Below are positions 5,381 through 7,863 of a stretch of DNA of 7,863 bases, piece after piece. The position numbers and the translations under genes are program-made. The notes beneath the pieces are model-generated. The model was not told the origin of the DNA. It saw only the letters and a program-made list of their open reading frames with translations, and searched no databases. The first letter of the stretch is position 1. Every line of letters starts with the position of its first letter. This stretch comes from Bacillota bacterium (GTDB lineage: Bacteria > Bacillota > Dethiobacteria > SKNC01), in assembly GCA_007121375.1 (NCBI GenBank), contig SKLX01000174.1:1-7863 (forward strand), in the 5' to 3' direction.

Positions 5381-5467
5381 GAATAAATATTAATTGAAAA
5401 CATATAATGGGTTTTAGAAGGCTTAACGGGTAGATTAAAATATATAAAAGTTAAAGGAGAATTGGAG

Positions 5468-5956
5468 ATGGCTAGCAAAGAAGTTATTCTCACCCAGGAC
5501 GGGTTAGAAAAGCTGGAAAAAGAGCTGGAGTATTTAAAGTCGGTGAAAAGGAAAGAAGTTGCTTCCCGCATCAAGGTTGCTATTAATTTTGGGGATATCA
5601 GCGAAAATTCCGAGTATGAAAATGCAAAAAATGAACAGGCTTTTATTGAGGGTAGAATAATCACCCTGGAAAAAATGCTTCGCAACGCCAGGCTTATCGA
5701 TGAAGGAGAAATTGAAACCGGGGTGGTTAGCGTGGGTTCCCGGGTTACCCTGAGGGACCTGGAATATGAAGAAGATTTTGATTACACCATCGTAGGGTCG
5801 GCAGAAGCTAATCCCGGGGAGAACAAAATATCCAATGAGTCTCCTGTGGGAAGTGCTATCCTGGGGAAACCCGTAGGGGATGTCGTAGAGGTTAATGTGC
5901 CTGCTGGAGTTATAAAATATAAAATCATGAATATAGAAAAGAATAATAAATCATAA
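5468..5956 (+). CDS. greA: Transcription elongation factor GreA
   Basis: GreA enters the secondary channel of RNA polymerase and stimulates cleavage of backtracked RNA, freeing stalled complexes. The 162 residues show both standard domains. The N-terminal coiled coil (about 1-77) includes LTQDGLEKLEKELEYLK and the tip motif GDISENSEY (42-50), whose acidic D43 and E46 help hold the catalytic Mg ion in polymerase. The FKBP-like C-terminal domain has VGSRVTLRDLE (89-99), SNESPVGSAILGKPVGDVV (122-140) and a final EVNVPAG strand. I chose ATG at 5468 because GGAG at 5456-5459 is 8 bases upstream and MASKEVILTQDG is a typical start. The in-frame TTG at 5462 is too close to that site. The gene has its own strong promoter and a terminator 77 bases downstream, so it is mainly a single-gene transcript. 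Confidence 0.96.
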   Translation: MASKEVILTQDGLEKLEKELEYLKSVKRKEVASRIKVAINFGDISENSEYENAKNEQAFIEGRIITLEKMLRNARLIDEGEIETGVVSVGSRVTLRDLEYEEDFDYTIVGSAEANPGENKISNESPVGSAILGKPVGDVVEVNVPAGVIKYKIMNIEKNNKS

Positions 5957-6032
5957 AATAGATTGGTTGAGGGAATGCAGCCTGGCTTATAATTATAATG
6001 AGGTAAAGGTTTAATTATATGTGTATTTTTTA

Positions 6033-6068
6033 CCCTGCAGGATAAGGCCTGCAGGGAATTTGTTTTTT
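6033..6068 (+). terminator. Rho-independent terminator between greA and lysS
   Basis: CCCTGCAGG (6033-6041) and CCTGCAGGG (6048-6056) form a perfect 9-bp stem with a 6-base loop, followed by AATTTG and six T residues (6063-6068). It ends the greA transcript and insulates lysS. Confidence 0.88.
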
Positions 6069-6072
6069 ACCC

Positions 6073-6103
6073 TTAACCAAAATCAGCTTTTATCTGTTAT
6101 AAT
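6073..6103 (+). promoter_or_regulatory. Extended -10 promoter of lysS
   Basis: TATAAT (6098-6103) is a perfect -10 box preceded by TG at 6095-6096, an extended -10. The best -35 is TTAACC (6073-6078) at a long 19-base spacing, so the extended -10 probably carries most of the activity. The leader to the ATG at 6148 would be about 38 nt. Confidence 0.7.
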
Positions 6104-6133
6104 AATCAAAGTATGTATATAATAATCAACGTA
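6098..6133. repeat. Tandem 16-base repeat duplicating the lysS -10 region
   Basis: TATAATAATCAAAGTA (6098-6113) is followed 20 bases later by TATAATAATCAACGTA (6118-6133), 15 of 16 identical. Each copy starts with a perfect TATAAT. The second copy ends two bases before the lysS ribosome site TGGAGG (6135-6140). Confidence 0.8.
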
Positions 6134-6147
6134 CTGGAGGTTTTTAT

Positions 6148-7611
6148 ATGAGTGAAGAAAGCATCCACGAATTAATTCAAAGAAGACATGAAAAACTGGA
6201 AGAATTTCGCCAGAGGGGAGTGGAACCCTACGGGGAAAAGTACCAGGTTAGCCACCGGGCTCAGGAAATTACCGAAAATTTTGAGGAAGTGGAAGGAAAG
6301 GAAGTCAAAGTTTCTGGTAGGATTATGACCATGCGCCGGCACGGCAAGGCTGGTTTTGCCAATCTCCAGGATGAATCAGGACAGATTCAAATTTATGCCC
6401 GCCTGGATGACCTGGGGGAAGAAAGCTTCGAATGTTACAAACTCCTGGATATAGGAGATATAATTGGGGTAAGGGGAAAGGTATTTAAAACCAGGAAGGG
6501 AGAAATAACCGTTTCTACTGAGGATTTTAACCTCCTGGCCAAGTCCCTGAGGCCCTTGCCGGAAAAATGGCACGGGTTAAGGGATATAGAACTTCGCTAC
6601 CGGCAGAGGTACCTGGACCTTATTATGAACCCGGAAGTAAAAGAAGTTTTTATTCTGAGAAGCAGAATCATTCAGGCTATGAGGAATTATCTCAATGAAA
6701 AAGGTTACCTGGAAGTAGAAACTCCCATGATGCATGGAGTAACGGGTGGAGCTAATGCCCGTCCTTTTAAGACCTACCATAATGCCCTGGACATGGACCT
6801 TTACTTGAGGATTGCTACGGAACTTCACCTTAAAAGGCTCCTGGTGGGGGGTTATGGAAAAATATACGAACTGGCCAAGGTTTTTAGAAATGAAGGCATA
6901 TCTACCCGGCACAATCCCGAGTTCACTTCCGTAGAAGTTTATGAAGCCAATGCAGATTATTATGATATGATGGCCCTTACCGAAGATATGATTTCGGTTA
7001 TCTGCCAGGATGTTTTCGGGTCCTTAAATATTACATACCAGGGCAAGGAACTGGATTTAACTCCTCCCTGGCCCCGGCTAACCATGTTAGAAGCAATTAA
7101 AAAATATGCAAACCTGGACTTTACCGGGGCAAAAAGGGATGAAGAAGCCCGGGAAGTGGTTAAGGACTTAAAGTTGAATATAGATAAGAATACTACCCGG
7201 GGAGAAATTATAAACCTGGTTTTTGAAGAATACGTGGAAAAGCACCTGGATCAGCCCGTGTTTATCCTGGATTATCCCATTGAAGTATCACCCTTGGCCA
7301 AGAGCAAAAAAGATGATCCGGCCTTTACTTACCGTTTTGAAGCTTTTCTTGCCTCCAGTGAGATTGCCAATGCTTTCACGGAGCTTAATGACCCCCTGGA
7401 CCAGAAGGAAAGGTTTTTAAAGCAGGCTGAGAAAAGGGCAGCCGGTGATGAGGAAGCTCATATGATGGACGATGATTTTATTGCTTCCCTGGAATACGGT
7501 ATGCCTCCGGCAGGAGGCCTGGGAATAGGCATTGATAGACTTATAATGCTTTTTACCGATGCTCCCTCCATCCGGGATGTCATTCTTTTTCCCACTCTGC
7601 GGCCCAGGTAG
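6148..7611 (+). CDS. lysS: Lysyl-tRNA synthetase, class II
   Basis: LysRS charges tRNA-Lys with lysine using ATP, in the cytoplasm. The 487 residues are a normal, complete class II enzyme. The N-terminal OB-fold anticodon-binding domain runs from about 50 to 130, with VKVSGRIMTMRRHGKAGFA at 53-71. The catalytic domain starts near LRYRQRYLDLIMNPEV (149-164). Motif 1 is GYLEVETPMM (186-195), followed by GGANARPFKTYHN (200-212). Motif 2 is FRNEGISTRHNPEFT (246-260). DYPIEVSPLAK (375-385) and EIANAFTELNDP (405-416) form the lysine pocket. Motif 3 is GGLGIGIDRLIMLFTD (456-471), with R464 binding ATP, ending SIRDVILFPTLRP. The start is fixed by TGGAGG at 6135-6140, 7 bases before the ATG. It has its own promoter. 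No terminator is visible between its stop and the rRNA promoter, so read-through into the rRNA operon is possible. Confidence 0.97.
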   Translation: MSEESIHELIQRRHEKLEEFRQRGVEPYGEKYQVSHRAQEITENFEEVEGKEVKVSGRIMTMRRHGKAGFANLQDESGQIQIYARLDDLGEESFECYKLLDIGDIIGVRGKVFKTRKGEITVSTEDFNLLAKSLRPLPEKWHGLRDIELRYRQRYLDLIMNPEVKEVFILRSRIIQAMRNYLNEKGYLEVETPMMHGVTGGANARPFKTYHNALDMDLYLRIATELHLKRLLVGGYGKIYELAKVFRNEGISTRHNPEFTSVEVYEANADYYDMMALTEDMISVICQDVFGSLNITYQGKELDLTPPWPRLTMLEAIKKYANLDFTGAKRDEEAREVVKDLKLNIDKNTTRGEIINLVFEEYVEKHLDQPVFILDYPIEVSPLAKSKKDDPAFTYRFEAFLASSEIANAFTELNDPLDQKERFLKQAEKRAAGDEEAHMMDDDFIASLEYGMPPAGGLGIGIDRLIMLFTDAPSIRDVILFPTLRPR

Positions 7612-7651
7612 AGGGTTTTAATATAACCTGAAGATTATTTCGGCCCTAAAC

Positions 7652-7680
7652 TTGACACCGGGTCTAAAACATGATACTAT
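7652..7680 (+). promoter_or_regulatory. rRNA operon promoter
   Basis: Perfect -35 TTGACA (7652-7657), a 17-base spacer and -10 TACTAT (7675-7680) preceded by TG at 7672-7673 (extended -10). The transcript would begin near 7687. The conserved boxA-like leader downstream supports this being an rRNA promoter. Only one promoter is evident. Confidence 0.82.
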
Positions 7681-7687
7681 ATAGTCC

Positions 7688-7731
7688 GTGCCTCAAAAGA
7701 GGCGATATTAAGCCTCTGACAAATGGGGCAC
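7688..7731 (+). other. Leader hairpins with two mutually exclusive folds
   Basis: Fold A is a small hairpin, GCCTC (7690-7694)/GAGGC (7699-7703) with an AAAA loop. Fold B pairs AGAGGC (7698-7703) with GCCTCT (7712-7717) inside an outer stem GTGCCTC (7688-7694)/GGGGCAC (7725-7731). Both use GAGGC 7699-7703, so only one can form at a time. Confidence 0.55.
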
Positions 7732-7745
7732 TGTTCTTTGAAAAC
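7732..7745 (+). promoter_or_regulatory. boxA-like rRNA antitermination site
   Basis: TGTTCTTTGAAAAC matches the Firmicute rrn leader boxA (TGYTCTTTGAAAACT) recognised by NusB and S10 to protect rRNA transcription from termination. This conserved block, continuing TAAACAG, is the main evidence that a 16S gene follows. Confidence 0.85.
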
Positions 7746-7797
7746 TAAACAGGACTCACATGATACCTTCGGTACCCAACCGGAGGTAAAAAAACCA

Positions 7798-7842
7798 AGG
7801 GCTCCAGTGAAAGCTGGTGACCCTGTGGATTCCTAAAGCCCT
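7798..7842 (+). other. Branched stem in the distal rRNA leader
   Basis: AGGGCT (7798-7803) pairs with AGCCCT (7837-7842). Directly inside it CCAG (7804-7807) pairs with CTGG (7814-7817) around TGAAAG. It lies between boxA and the expected 16S start. A role in folding or processing of the pre-rRNA is inferred from position only. Confidence 0.5.
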
Positions 7843-7863
7843 GTAGTTTTTAATAAATTACAG

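Larger units (their letters stand above)
5243..5467 (+). promoter_or_regulatory. Long structured 5' leader of greA (three hairpins)
   Basis: Between the predicted start and the greA ATG lie three non-overlapping hairpins (5266-5293, 5319-5342, 5352-5380), then an A/T-rich unstructured stretch ending in the ribosome site at 5456-5459. No hairpin is followed by a T-run, so a simple attenuator is not evident. I match it to no known riboswitch or T-box. No ATG-started ORF with a ribosome site is seen in the leader. Confidence 0.6.
7687..7863 (+). other. rRNA operon leader (5' part; 16S gene lies beyond the window)
   Basis: From the predicted start to the window edge there is no coding frame, but the order is that of a Firmicute rrn leader: 5' hairpin region (7688-7731), boxA-like antitermination element (7732-7745), then a folded stretch before the expected 16S start. 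The conserved start of 16S rRNA (the AGTTTGATCCTGGCTCAG block) does not occur, so no rRNA gene is called here. Confidence 0.8.

Noticed and set aside
5403..5408. TATAAT inside the greA leader as a second promoter
   Set aside because: No acceptable -35 box lies 16-18 bases upstream, and A/T-rich sequence here makes such matches common.
5462..5467. TTG at 5462 as the greA start
   Set aside because: It is only 2 bases after the GGAG ribosome site. ATG at 5468 has correct spacing and the typical GreA N-terminus.
5957..6147. T-box riboswitch in front of lysS
   Set aside because: The T-box sequence (AGGGUGGNACCGCG-like) and a specifier stem are not present; only a plain terminator precedes the lysS promoter.
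7747..7863. Start of the 16S rRNA gene within the window
   Set aside because: The conserved 16S 5' block (AGTTTGATCCTGGCTCAG) is not found; only leader sequence is present.
1..7863. CRISPR array, tRNA genes, insertion sequence or transposase
   Set aside because: No regularly spaced repeats, no cloverleaf with conserved tRNA blocks and no transposase-like coding sequence were seen on either strand.

Overview
The window looks like a chromosomal piece of a low-to-middle GC Firmicute, most likely an anaerobic clostridial lineage. Three things suggest this. There are strong AGGAGG-type ribosome binding sites, promoters match the sigma-A consensus with 17-base spacers, and the gene order (small XRE regulator, dusB, ... 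greA, lysS, rRNA operon) resembles the Bacillus subtilis yazB-dusB-lysS-rrn neighbourhood. The genus cannot be read from this sequence. All genes lie on the + strand.

Layout. (1) Bases 2-751 are the 3' part of a c-di-GMP signalling gene: the tail of a GGDEF domain followed by a complete HD-GYP phosphodiesterase domain. A strong terminator closes it. (2) Bases 832-2227 are a two-gene unit, a YazB-like XRE regulator and the tRNA-dihydrouridine synthase DusB. Its promoter is overlapped by a perfect 10-bp inverted repeat, and it ends at a terminator. (3) Bases 2271-3038 are a vapBC toxin-antitoxin module with its own promoter and a structured leader. It is clearly more AT-rich than its surroundings and is flanked by an 11-base direct repeat. 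(4) Bases 3096-5182 are a two-gene unit: a conserved protein of unknown function, then a protein that by motifs belongs with the cyanobacterial fatty acyl-ACP reductase (AAR) family, although proteins of this kind are often named shikimate or quinate dehydrogenase. (5) Bases 5208-5956 are greA, driven by a perfect TTGACA-17-TATAAT promoter and preceded by a leader of about 225 nt with three successive hairpins. A terminator follows. (6) Bases 6095-7611 are lysS, with an extended -10 promoter whose -10 region is duplicated in tandem. (7) Bases 7652-7863 are the promoter, boxA and folded leader of an rRNA operon. The 16S gene itself would begin beyond the window.

How the genes fit together. Units 2, 5, 6 and 7 are translation and transcription housekeeping: tRNA modification, rescue of stalled RNA polymerase, tRNA-Lys charging and rRNA. 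The vapBC module is a likely later insertion, and its toxin family attacks initiator tRNA. The most interesting cargo is the native-composition pair at 3175-5182. Its second gene keeps the Rossmann motif and the candidate acyl-thioester cysteine of AAR, which would imply long-chain aldehyde formation in an anaerobic Firmicute, with an uncharacterised partner protein. The structured greA leader is the most notable non-coding element.
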